20,265 nucleotides of DNA. It comes from Tetrahymena elliotti 4EA. Lineage: Eukaryota > Ciliophora > Oligohymenophorea > Hymenostomatida > Tetrahymenidae. Under the pieces are notes generated by a model. It made no database searches. It was not told the DNA's origin and worked only from the letters and a program-made list of their open reading frames with translations. Position 1 is the stretch's first letter; each line of letters opens with the position of its first letter. The stretch spans positions 1 to 20,265 of the forward strand of contig JH720378.1 of assembly GCA_000231825.2 (NCBI GenBank), in the 5' to 3' direction. Below, piece by piece: positions 10,551 through 20,265 of the stretch. Both the position numbers and the translations under genes were made by a program.

Positions 10551-12297
10551 ATGTAAACTGATATGAATACAAGCTAATGCAGTGCTGCTAGCTCTGAAAA
10601 CTTAACAGAATGTTTAGACATGTATAGAAAAGAAGCAGAATAAAAGATAGAAAATATGAAAGATCTTCTAAGAAAAGCTAAGATTACCATAGATAAGCAA
10701 AAAGCAGATATAGTTTAGAAGGTATTAATAGAAAATATTACTATATAGATTAAATAATTGCTTATTATAAAAACAAAAGAATGAAATAATTGAAGGACAA
10801 ATCAACAAATATGCATAATTAGAATCAGTTTTCCAAAAATATTTAAATGAAGAAAAAAAGACATGTAATAAATATCATCATCATTTGTTTATATATTATT
10901 TAAAAAAATCTTTTTATATAAATTTATAGTTGATGCATCTTAAGTTTTGAAAGTTTTAGCATCAGTAGATGTCGATGGAATAAATTGGATATGCTTGAAG
11001 TGCACTCACTCAATTGTAATATTTTAAATGAAGAAATAGGAATTTATTAAGGGTAAATATTAAAATATAGGAATGGATTAGGGAAAGTGAATTATAAGAT
11101 TTACCAAATGACATTATTCCTTCAGCAATAAACTAATAGGAATATGAAAGAATGAAAGAAAATTATGAAAAAATATAAAAGTAAAGTCAATCTGAATTGC
11201 AAAATGTTATTAATTAATATGAAGAAAGAATGAAAAGGCTAGTAACTACTATCAATCTTTTACCAAATATTTATAATTAATTTTTATAAAATAAGAAATA
11301 AGAAAATGAAATTGTCTAAAGAAAGCTCCAAGAAACACTGACAAATTTAAACTAAACTAATAAAACTAATGAAGACAATTTATAATTTTTGAATGAAAAG
11401 GTCTCAGAAATTATTGATGAAAGGTATTTAATTATCTTATTTAGCAAATAAAAATAATTTTTAAAAAAAATCTTAGCTAAGAAATTAGAGAAAATTGTTT
11501 GGGATATATGGCTGAAGAAAATGATGAAAATGTTAGAAAAGAATGCATGAATAAAGTCAAATTGTTACTTATTAAGATGCAAAAATCAATTTCCGCTAAT
11601 GCAGAAAATGATTGTCTAAACACTATCAAAGAGCATGTTATATTACTCCAATAGACTTTATTTGAGGCTCTTAAAAAGCAACACTCTACCCTTCAAGATG
11701 CATCTAATTAAGAAAAGTAGTGGGAGGATAAATATAAATAATTAAGCAAACAAAAAGAAGCAGAAAAAGCTGAAAAAGAAGAAATTCTAAGTCAAGGAAG
11801 AAAAATGTAAATAACTTTCTATCATTATTAATTAAGTAACCAATCAACAATATTTACTTAGGATCAAAGACTTACAAAAAAATTTGGAAAATCTGAAAAT
11901 TGACTCATAGAAATAAGTCAAAGAGAGGGACATCAAAATAGAATTTTTACAATAAGAAATGAAAAAGAATGTGAATATCCAATATATCAAAAATATTTTA
12001 ATTAAATTTTTCAATAGTGATTAATCTGTAATTAATTAATTAATTTTTTTTTTAATGATTTTAATTAAATGTTTGCTTTTATCAAAAGGTTAAAGAGAGA
12101 ACTTTACCAGTCATATAAACAGTCCTATAGTTCTCATAAGCTGAAAGTGAAATTCTTAGAAATGCCTGGCTTAGAGACCAAAGCACAGTCAGAAGTACAA
12201 TGAGCAACATTGGAAAGGTATTTTAAAAGTATTTTCAAAATAATAAAATTAATTAACTATACAATTATAAAAGATTTTCTCATTTGGCTCAAGTTGA
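10551..12297 (+). CDS. GRIP-domain coiled-coil protein (golgin-like)
   Basis: Exons are 10551-10721, 10780-10864, 10930-11015, 11071-11423, 11477-11806, 11862-12027, 12089-12217 and 12274-12297 (1344 nt, 447 aa). The seven introns are 53-65 nt with matching phases. The short last exon encodes IFSFGSS and its TGA. Residues about 70-115 form a small ordered segment (VLKVLASVDVDGINWICL). Residues 115-375 are coiled coil. Residues about 380-424 match the GRIP domain: NIQYIKNILIKFF, then an ERTLPVIQTVLQFS stretch with the LLPVL..LLQ-S pattern. The conserved Tyr, needed for Arl1 binding in other golgins, is Tyr383. GRIP golgins are recruited to the trans-Golgi by Arl1-GTP and tether vesicles. An upstream in-frame ATG at 10380 would add 57 residues. 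The acceptor of intron 4 could be 11476 or 11489, both in frame. Confidence 0.8.
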
Positions 12298-12982
12298 AAT
12301 AAATTATTTCTGAAACCTGCTAATTAAACCATATAAAAAATACTAATTTACTCCAAATTAATCTGCCTTAATCAAAAATCATTAATTATTTAATTTAAAA
12401 AAATAATTTCTATTAATATATTATAAAATCACTTAATTATATAAAAACATTTCATAAATATCGTATGCTTTACTTAATTTAATTTATAAAAAGGTCTTTT
12501 TAATTAACTTCTTAAATTATTTTTATTAAAAACTATTGTGTTTATATCAGCAGTGGACATAAATTGTATTTTATAATCTTATAAAAATAAAGAGAAAAGT
12601 ATTTTTGGCAAAAAGAGGGAAAAAAATTGTATCATCAAATTATCTTTAAAAATAATAGATTTACATTTTATTTACAGTTTAATTGTAAATTTTCTTCATG
12701 TTTATTCCATATGAAGCAACAAATATCTTTATGGAGGAGAAAATTTTAATTTTGAGAATGAAAAGACAAAGGGATAGAAATTTAATTTTTCTAAAAAAAA
12801 AAGTATTAAAGTAGATATTTTAATTTTGAATAAGAATTCTGAGTGAATTAATTTTAATTTTAAGCTTTTTACAAATTGAAATTTTTATTTTTCAAATTTA
12901 TATAAATTATTTAAATCAATAGATATTCAACTTCTTGAAATTAATTTGTTTTTTATTTATGAATTTCTTCTAAATAATTAAT
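12298..12982. other. Intergenic spacer between convergent genes
   Basis: This AT-rich spacer lies between the 3' ends of the GRIP gene (+) and the coiled-coil gene (-). It should hold both 3' UTRs and polyadenylation signals. I see no RNA gene, repeat or strong ORF in it. Confidence 0.6.
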
Positions 12983-14689
12983 TCACCATTTCTCATTTAA
13001 TCTACCATAAATCATTTATTAAAGCCTTTTATTTTCTGTTATTTGTAACTTTAGTTTTCTTTCAAGCTCAGTTACTATTTAAGGTAATTATTCTAGACTT
13101 TAGATTTGATTTCTTAAATTCTCATTTTCTTTTAGCTTAACTTGGAGGTGAAGTTTAACTTTTTCAAGTTCATCTTATGTAGCATTAATACCTTAGGTAA
13201 TACTTGGTTTGTTAGCTGAGTTGAAAGATATATTGAATGTATTTTATTAATATTAGCTGACTTACCCTTTGAGAGTTTTAACTTCCATTTACATATTCAT
13301 AATAATCTAATGAAGTCTTTCATTTTCAGCAAAAATTAAGAGCATTTTACCTTGCTGTTAGACTTCTTTGATTTAATTATTTTCTTTGATATCCTTGATC
13401 TCTTATAGCAAATCATCTATCTCTTTTTCTTTTTAGATTCTATTTGAAACTTCGTTTTTCCAGTCCTCTTCTATTTAATTTGTTGTGTGTTACTCTCTCA
13501 AAATAGCACAATTCTATGTTTGTAATTCTAAAATTTATTCATTTAAATTTTGTATTTATTATTCTTATTGTTAAATGATTAATTCTGATGTCTTAATTTC
13601 ATTTTTTATATCAGAATCTCTTTACTGCATTTGTAATTTAAATTGTAAGTGTTTTTCATTAATTTAATCAATCTATCTTTATAAAGCTTGTATTTCTAAT
13701 ACCTTTAATTCATATTTTTCTTAATATTCCTTAACTTTAAAGTCGTTATCTTTAATTTGCTTTACACGAGCATCTTTAATATTAACTTCATCCATTAATT
13801 TATTATTCTCCCATTCAATATCCTTAATACGTTCATTCTATACTTAATATTTAATTTCCATTTCTTTTAGCCTTTACAGGATAGATATATTTTCTTTTTA
13901 TAAAGTTTCATATCGTTCTTAATCTATTTATTTATTAGATCTAAGTCTCTTTATTTCGTTATCTTAAACCTCATTTGCTTGCTTTAAAATTAAAATTTAT
14001 CTCTCTTGCTCCAAGTTAGACCTTAATCTCTCTCCACTTTTAATTCTTTCATCAGCTATCTAAGCATAAGTAATATCTTTGCTTTCTTAGGTAGCAAAAC
14101 TGCTACCAAGCCCATTTTAATTTACATTAATCATTATATTTTTATTTTTTATATTTTAATTTGAACTTGTTAATATGTTATTTGAGCTTTTACTTGATAC
14201 ATGAGTTTTTAATTCAGTATAATTTGTACTCGTAGTTTACTTGGTAGGAGTTTTACTTCTTGGACTCTAATTTGTATAAGTCTTCTATTTAGAATAAGTA
14301 GAAGCTATCGTAATATCTCTTTTAGGAGACTATGATGGCTTTTTCTTAATTGTACTCGCTGTATAAGTTAGTGAAGACATTTTATCATTGTTTGTTTTTT
14401 ATTTAAATGTCCCAAAAACATTCTTACGAGATTAAAAGCGCTATGTTGAATTGTTCTCACTTACCTAAGATTAATTTTCATCTAACTCTTTCAACTTTTT
14501 TTCCAAGTCTTCTTTTAAATTATTGATTTAATAGCACATCTCTTTTTCTTTCTTAATTTTCTCTTCAAGTTCATTTTCTAAAGTCTGCAACTAATTGTTC
14601 CATTCAAATTCTTTTTCACTTTTTTTACGATTTATTTGTTGACGCTCAGTACTTCTCTCACTACTTTCTCTTCTAAAATAAGAAGACAT
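12983..14689 (-). CDS. Long coiled-coil protein with Ser/Thr-rich basic linker, 568 aa
   Basis: One continuous frame of 569 codons runs from the ATG at 14689 (context AAATG) to the TGA at 12983-12985. Residues 1-75 are highly charged and coiled-coil-like (MSSYFRRESSERSTERQQ). Residues about 76-170 are basic and Ser/Thr/Pro-rich, with SPKR and TPTK sites that look like proline-directed kinase targets. Residues about 205-473 form an extended coiled coil, then a polar stretch of about 30 residues (SFNSANKPSITQ), then a second coiled coil at about 505-565 ending NEKW. This layout is common in ciliate cytoskeletal, basal-body and ciliary proteins, but no family-specific motif is seen, so that is only a suggestion. 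Confidence 0.85.
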
Positions 14690-15056
14690 TTACTAAAAAA
14701 TGATCTATTTATTTATTTGTTTGTTTAATTGCTTAAAAGTGATAATATAAAAATAATTTGAAGTGCTTTTTTTAATGTAAAAATTTTTAATTACTATCAA
14801 ACTTTAAAAATAGTTGTTTCCAAAAATTAAAAAAATAATTAACTGAATCAAATCAATAAAATCAATCAATCCCTTTTTATATTTCAAACTCACTTTCAAT
14901 AATTTAATGAAAATGATGTATCTTTTGTTATAAATTTATAATTTTTATTAAATTTATTTATTACTATATTTCTTTCTCTTTCTTATTAAATAATTTCATA
15001 AATTTATTTTATTTTTATAAAAAATATATTACTACATATATTAGTTTAGTTGTATT
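14690..15056. other. Intergenic spacer between two minus-strand genes
   Basis: This 367-nt, very AT-rich stretch lies upstream of the coiled-coil gene starting at 14689 and downstream of the membrane-protein gene ending at 15057. It presumably carries the promoter of the former and 3' UTR of the latter. No distinct motif is seen. Confidence 0.6.
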
Positions 15057-16019
15057 TCAATTCATCAAAATGATCATTCCTTGTGCTGGTAAAATAAAAA
15101 CTAGAATCACACTAGGGAGAATACCAAGTGTTAGAATAAACTTTTATATCACTCCTCTTTTTTTTTTTTGAGTTAAAGAAAAGTAGCCGATACAAATAAA
15201 TGTGAATATCCATAATATCATAGTAGTAAAAAGAGAATCTAAACTATGAGCAAATTCAACTGAATCTTTGAGATTATAAGTTAAAACATAAGATAAAATG
15301 AATCCAATAACTGAAAGAATACCAAAGCAAGTTAAAAATCCAAAAGCTAATCCTTCAGTAAACATAATAAAGCCAATGTCTAAATAATATTTTCCTTCTT
15401 TTTTAATCATACCATTATCAAAAAACTTAACAATGACCCATAATAAGAGAATCAAGAGATATTATCTTAAGATATAAAAATATTCCCAAGCTTTGCTAAT
15501 CTCCTACTCATTATTAGTTGGGTTTTCTTCTTTAACAATTACATCTTCCTATTCTTTTTCAATCTAATTATTATCAAATAACTATAAATTAACATATGAA
15601 TAAAAAGATATATTTGGATTTTAAAAAATAACTAAAAAGTGCTCAATATCTTTATTATTTCCATAAAAGATATTTAGAGAATTATGAAAAAATGGATTGA
15701 ATTTTGAAATAAATTTGAAAGAAAATTTTAAGTTCTTTTAAGAAATTTATTTTACACTTAAAAATCTAGAGTAGGTTTTCTATTATTTAACTAAATTATA
15801 GTTCTGCATAGAGATTGAACTAAAAACAGATTCACTTTATATCATTCCAGATTTAAATACCATAAGGCATCCTATAAAGCTAAACAATATTAAAAAACTA
15901 ATAATAAGTGCCATTTTTAATCTATCATTTTTATATAATTAAGAAATTTTTTCAGAGAAACTCTAATCTATCAAGCTAATCTTTAGATTATTATTTTGGT
16001 GAATAATGTGATTTTTCAT
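15057..16019 (-). CDS. Multi-pass membrane protein of unknown function, 320 aa
   Basis: A single exon of 321 codons runs from the ATG at 16019 to the TGA at 15057-15059. Hydrophobic segments fall at about 36-55 (MALIISFLILFSFIGCL), 184-200, 214-246 (long enough for two passes), 261-281 and 293-318, so five or six transmembrane helices. A loop of about 125 residues (58-182), rich in Phe, Ser and Lys and then acidic, separates the first helix from the rest. The last helix runs almost to the C-terminus (PAQGMIILMN). No transporter, channel or enzyme signature is recognised. It is transcribed away from the ALKBH8-type gene, sharing the region 16020-16222. Confidence 0.8.
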
Positions 16020-16222
16020 AACTATAACTTTTGTTTGTCTAAATAATTTGTTTAGAAAGATTTTTTAAATCAAAATTAATATTTTAAATTTATTAATTTG
16101 CTTATCAGCATAAGATTCATTCAGATAATTAATAACAAACACACCATTTGTTTTTTCCAAATGAATATTCTAATAAGAAAGAATTCAATAAAATTAGTTA
16201 GATTTTGCTAAAATATTTTTCA

Positions 16223-16494
16223 ATGGAGTTTAGAAATATTTGTTTAGAATAATCTAGATTTATGATTGAGTATTTATGCTTTGATGAAAATTTATTTTTT
16301 GCAAAATGTGATGAGTTATTACGTTATTAATATAATAAATTATTTAGTAAAAATTATAAATTCAAAATAATAAATTAAATAAAATAGTATTGTCTAGGGT
16401 TAAACATTTTGATTGGGAGATACTTGATCCGAATAAGTACAGGCCTTAATAATTAACTAAAAAGTTATTTGGGCTAAAAAAAGAAAATTATTGA
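16223..16494 (+). CDS. Candidate small two-exon gene, 76 aa, or 5' part of ALKBH8 gene
   Basis: From the ATG at 16223 the frame reads MEFRNICLEQSRFMIEYL. A possible 41-nt intron (GTAAAA at 16347 to AATAG at 16387, phase 1 on both sides) joins it to a convincing stretch HFDWEILDPNKYRPQ that ends at the TGA at 16492-16494. The product would be 76 aa with no family that I recognise. Without that splice, the same ATG is in frame with the ALKBH8-type gene (16676), and the frame between is open, so this could instead be a 151-residue N-terminal extension. The frame is also open upstream of 16223. Both readings cannot be true for one transcript. Confidence 0.3.
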
Positions 16495-16675
16495 TAATAA
16501 ATATATAGATATATTTTTGAAGGATAAAGGTTTAGATAATTAATATCACAATAATAAAGCTGATAAACACAAAATCAAGCTGCAAAAAAAGTAAAAGCAA
16601 CTCAAAGAAATCCAACAAACTTATTTGGCAAACCCAATCACAAGTTATTAAAATAGTATAAAAGTAGATTAAGAA

Positions 16676-19187
16676 ATGTCACAAGAAGAAGTTAAATAGA
16701 ATTTAGAAGATAATCAAAAACTCAATTAAGTTTAAGGTAACATCAATTAGAAAGAAGGAGAATTGTAGACCTAAGAAGGAAAGTAGCTTTCTCCTGAAGA
16801 AGAGCTTAAGTTAAAAGAAAAAAAGGCAAAGAAAGCTCTTAATGCTAAAATATATGATTTATAAAAAAAGCTATCTAGAGGTATATAGGTAATCAGTTAA
16901 ACTGAGACAAAATCTCCTGAAGAGCTTTTTAGTTTCAAAGAAGCAACCAGTAACTTATTTGTTTTGCATTTTGGTATTGGAGAAGAAGCTGATTATGTTA
17001 CTATTAGAGAATATATAAATTCAGTAGCAGGTGCTCACAAATTAACAGTATTCCCTGGTTTAGGCTATGGATACATCTAGTTTGATGATGTTAAATAAGC
17101 AGAATAAACAATAAAAAGCTTAGAAAGTTTTGAACAAATCGATAATTGCCACTATAAGGAAATGACTTATGATAAGAAGACTCGTCCTACTTTCTTCTTA
17201 TATGCAAAGTGCAAATTAACTGATATATGTTAAAATAAAAATAATGATTTCCCAGAAGCTTCAAGAAATCTCACAGCTCCTGGTCTTCTCTTTTAAGAAG
17301 AGTTTATTACACAAGACTATGAAAAGTTAATTATGGAAGAAATTGATAAAAGGGAATGGAATAAGCTTGCTAAAAGAAAAGTTTAACACTATGGATATGA
17401 ATTTTTGTATGGAATCAACTCAATTAACAAGAATAATGTAAATCTTAATAAACAAATTAACAAATAATTTACTCTTTTATTAAAGTAGCTAGGATTTTAT
17501 CTTATTTAAAGTGTCTATGATTCTAATATGTACTTTTCAGTTATTATTACAGATAGAAAAAATGTTAATTAACAGAAACATTAAGAACCAAGCAATTTTA
17601 ATTAATAGTTTATTCTATTTTTTCATTTAATTTTTGCACTTTCAAACATTAACACTTCGCTTCTATCTGTCTAATTGAAAAGTATTTATTATTCTCATAC
17701 ATCTTTTCAATTTTGATAAGATAAGCTTTCATATTAAATATGTCTAGAGGTATTATTTTATATTAAATTCTTATTTGTTTTAGAAAAAAGATCCTATTCC
17801 TGATTTTTTGAATAACTTGATGGAAAAAATTAGCAAAGAAGTAATTAAGGGAGAATAACCTGATTTAGATTAACTCACTATTAATGATTATTATCCTGGT
17901 GATGGTATTGCTCCTCACTTTGATACTCATTCACCTTTTGAAGAGAAGATTGTTATAGTATCTTTGAATTCAGGAGTTGTTATGTCTTTCAAGAGTTACA
18001 AAAATGAGGAAAAGCATCTCTTCCTTCCTCCTCGTTCTATCTTAGTTTTAAGTGGAGAAGTTAGATATGCCTGGTTCCATAGTATAGCTAGTAGAAAGGT
18101 AGATAAGGTTGAAGGTGACTTTAATTTCCGTAGAAGAAGAGTCTCTCTCACATTCAGAACTGTATAATTCAAGCCATGTAAATGTGCTTATCCTTTCTTC
18201 TGTGAAGATCAAGGATATGATCCTGTTACTATGAAGAAGAATAATCCTTTACTCCCTAGAGATTATCATGCTAAGGATGATTCAACTAAAGTAGTTGCTC
18301 CTAAAAGTGAAGAAGAATAAAAAATTTTAGAGGAAGTCTAATAGGTAAATACTGATGGTAAACCAACCAATTTGGAACAAAAGTATGTCTATGAAGTATA
18401 TGAAAAAATTGCTCCTCATTTCTCACATACTAGATACAATCCTTGGCCTAAAATTGAAAGTTTCTTAAAAGGATTAGAACCTGGCTCATTAGTTGCTGAT
18501 ATTGGTAAATAATTTTTTTTGTTAAAATAATGTCTAAAAAATGTAAAAAAAAATATTTAAAGGTTGTGGAAACGGTAAATATTTAGATTGCCATAATGGA
18601 GATATCTACATGATAGGAACAGATAGAAGTGAAAATTTGATATCTTTAGCCAGAAATAGAGGTGAAGACATTTAGGTATTCAGTGCTGACTCTCTTAAGC
18701 TTCCTTGGCTTAGCTCCAAGTTTGATAATGCTATTTCAATTGCAGTTATACATCATTTTTCAACTCCGTAAGATTTAGAAAAATAAAAAAATTCAAAATA
18801 TACTAAAAATAATATTAATTTAACAGAGAATTAAGAATACATGCAATTAAGGAGATATTAAGAATCTTGAAAGTAGGAGGTGAAGCACTTATTTATGTTT
18901 GGGCTTTTGAATAAACTGAAAAAAGTTTCTCTGAATAGGATGTATTTGTCCCATGGAATTTACAAAATAAATATGAAGATGAAAAAGTAGTTAAAGGTGA
19001 AGTTAAACCCAACACAGATATTTAAATTAATGAAGCAAAGCAAAGTGTTGTATATAAAAGATATTACCATGTATTCAAAAAGGGTGAATTAGAAGAACTT
19101 ATTTCAAGAATACCTAATTGTAAGATTAATGATAGCTACTATGATCATGCTAATTGGGCTGTTAAAATCCAAAAAACTTCTGAGTGA
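16676..19187 (+). CDS. ALKBH8: ALKBH8-type tRNA wobble-uridine methyltransferase/hydroxylase
   Basis: Exons are 16676-17437, 17784-18504, 18563-18767 and 18827-19187 (2049 nt, 682 aa); phases match. Residues about 92-180 form an RRM ([11 protein letters not shown].. GYGYIQFDD). The AlkB Fe(II)/2-oxoglutarate domain spans about 202-382: HFD gives His299 and Asp301, WFH gives His353, and RVSLTFR gives the Arg373/Arg379 pair. A Cys cluster follows (CKCAYPFFC). The Trm9-like methyltransferase occupies about 460-682, with SAM motif [12 protein letters not shown] (Asp493, Gly495, Gly497, Gly499), acidic Asp515 and a C-terminal YDHANWAV. In animals ALKBH8 completes mcm5U at tRNA position 34 with TRMT112 and hydroxylates it. 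All active-site residues are present, so it is probably functional. The ATG at 16676 (gaaATG) is conservative; coding-like sequence continues upstream in frame to 16223. Confidence 0.9.
17438..17783 (+). other. Unusually long intron of the ALKBH8-type gene
   Basis: This 346-nt intron (GTAAAT..TTTTAG, phase 0) is placed by protein homology: [15 protein letters not shown] must join [12 protein letters not shown], as in ALKBH8 proteins. All other spliced introns in the window, apart from one possible 123-nt intron at the left edge, are 41-68 nt. If retained, translation would continue in frame to a TGA at 17714-17716. A perfect 10-bp inverted repeat (ACAGATAGAA at 17549-17558, its complement at 17661-17670) could fold its middle. 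Confidence 0.7.
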
Positions 19188-20206
19188 TTTACAAAAACAA
19201 AGAACTAATAAAACATAAATGAAATAATTATTTTAAAAACATAGTTTTACTTTTTATTTATTATCCAATTTATGTCAATTAAATGTTAATAAAAAAAATC
19301 TAAAAGATAAATAGATAATCTTGTTTAACTGAATAAAATTTCATATTTGACTTTATTATTTAATGATATTAAGATAATCTTAAAACGATACCATTTTATT
19401 TATTCATAAATTACATTAAGCATTCATTTTATCCTTAAAGTTTAATTAATTATTTTAATATTTATCTTAATTGATCTTTTAAACATTTTCATTTTTATTA
19501 TTTATTACAACCATCTGAATGAAGGAGATATTTAATTACCGTCTATCCTCACTAATTAAGGCACCTTTATATTAGGGCCCAGTAGAAAAAATGTGCAACA
19601 AAATTTATCAAAAAATAAGATAAATAGCTAATTCAAATTCATCATATTTTAAATCACTCAATAGCGATATTTGAATTATTTGATTAAAAGCATTTATTGT
19701 AAATTAATTGTATTGTGGAAATTTTTATGGGAGTAATCAGTTTAATTAATTTAATTTTCCAGGATTATTGTTTATTAATTAATTCATATTCAGTCAATTT
19801 AATATCTAAACATATTTTGAAAAAGAAATAAATGTTAACATAAAATATAAAATATTTTACTGATCTTAAAAATGTACTTAAATTCGTTTCGAGATACAAA
19901 TATATTTTTATTTTTATTTATTAAAAGGTAAAAAGTTCTAATTTAACTTCTTACTTAAATCTTAGCATTGATTTAAGGTAAAATTATTATTCTTTCTTTA
20001 AAATAATCACATCACTAAATTTTAACATTTCATTTTGGGTAAAAATAGTGTATGAATAATTTATTTAAGTAGATTTAAATGAAATTTGTTTAGATCATTT
20101 ATTCATTTTTATTTATTTTTTTCAGATTTAATTCAAATTTTTATGTTTATCTCCTTTTTTGAAATATTCCTTCATTAAATATTTATATTTATAAATCTTT
20201 TAAAAG
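19188..20206. other. Downstream spacer with a GC-richer patch at 19511-19605
   Basis: This AT-rich stretch follows the ALKBH8-type gene. A richer patch at 19511-19605 (with a GGGCCC palindrome at 19576-19581) is open on both strands. On + it reads NHLNEGDIQLPSILTNQG; on - it reads GPQYKGALISEDRRQL. Neither matches a family I know. It could be an exon of a gene entering from the right, but I cannot choose a strand. The rest shows nothing specific. Confidence 0.4.
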
Positions 20207-20265
20207 CGGGAAGAAAATTGGTGAAAAGGGTTCATAAGGTTTAGGATTTAGTTTAGCAAAATGTT
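20207..20265 (+). CDS. Possible exon fragment at the right edge
   Basis: After a plausible acceptor (TTTTAAAAG ending at 20206) base composition jumps. The + strand reads GKKIGEKGSQGLGFSLAKC to the window edge. This loosely recalls the glycine-rich G2 box of histidine-kinase ATPase domains (EKGTGLGL), but there is one extra residue and the first glycine of the G-x-G is not aligned. The opposite strand is also open. A fragment this short cannot settle it. Confidence 0.2.

Noticed and set aside
15144..15455. Stand-alone 103-aa membrane ORF
   Set aside because: It is only the middle of the 320-aa membrane protein; its apparent end is a TAA read as Gln, and the true stop is the TGA at 15057.
17964..18167. 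Stand-alone 67-aa ORF
   Set aside because: It is the central part of the AlkB domain in the ALKBH8-type gene, cut by a TAA read as Gln.
1..20265. tRNA, 5S, snRNA and telomerase RNA genes
   Set aside because: I looked for B-box-like GGTTCRA sequences and known snRNA or telomerase RNA signatures by eye on both strands and found none; a covariance search could still find divergent ones.

Overview
The window reads as macronuclear-type DNA from a ciliate that uses TGA as its only stop codon and reads TAA and TAG as glutamine. Every long reading frame is broken by in-frame TAA/TAG under the standard code. Under the ciliate code the same frames run open and end at single TGA codons. The DNA is very AT-rich, and introns are short GT..AG elements, mostly 41-68 nt, longer than the 20-35 nt typical of Paramecium. 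With the recognisable eukaryotic protein families this suggests an oligohymenophorean of the Tetrahymena kind. The species cannot be fixed from the sequence alone.

Layout. The left edge (2-370, +) holds the 3' end of an unrecognised gene. An AT-rich spacer follows with a degenerate repeat of about 97 bp and a short orphan ORF. Two minus-strand genes come next, 3346-4977 (four exons) and 1548-3233 (one exon). They are 112 nt apart, may be one gene, and the gap between them is unusually GC-rich. At 5420-6652 (+) is a six-exon RAD51 paralogue, closest in my reading to RAD51D. At 7652-9595 (+) is an intronless Q/N-rich coiled-coil protein. At 10551-12297 (+) is an eight-exon coiled-coil protein ending in a GRIP domain, a golgin. 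Converging on it is 12983-14689 (-), a single-exon coiled-coil protein. Next is 15057-16019 (-), a multi-pass membrane protein. Last, at 16676-19187 (+), is a four-exon ALKBH8-type tRNA wobble-uridine enzyme (RRM, AlkB dioxygenase, Trm9-like methyltransferase). A possible small gene lies at 16223-16494, and a weak exon-like fragment touches the right edge.

The genes do not form a pathway or operon. Recognised roles are homologous recombination, trans-Golgi tethering and tRNA modification, with several structural or unknown coiled-coil proteins. No mobile element, CRISPR array, rRNA, tRNA or telomeric repeat was seen. The less explained parts are the GC-rich gap at 3291-3430, the 97-bp repeat array, the long ALKBH8 intron and the coding-like sequence just upstream of ALKBH8.
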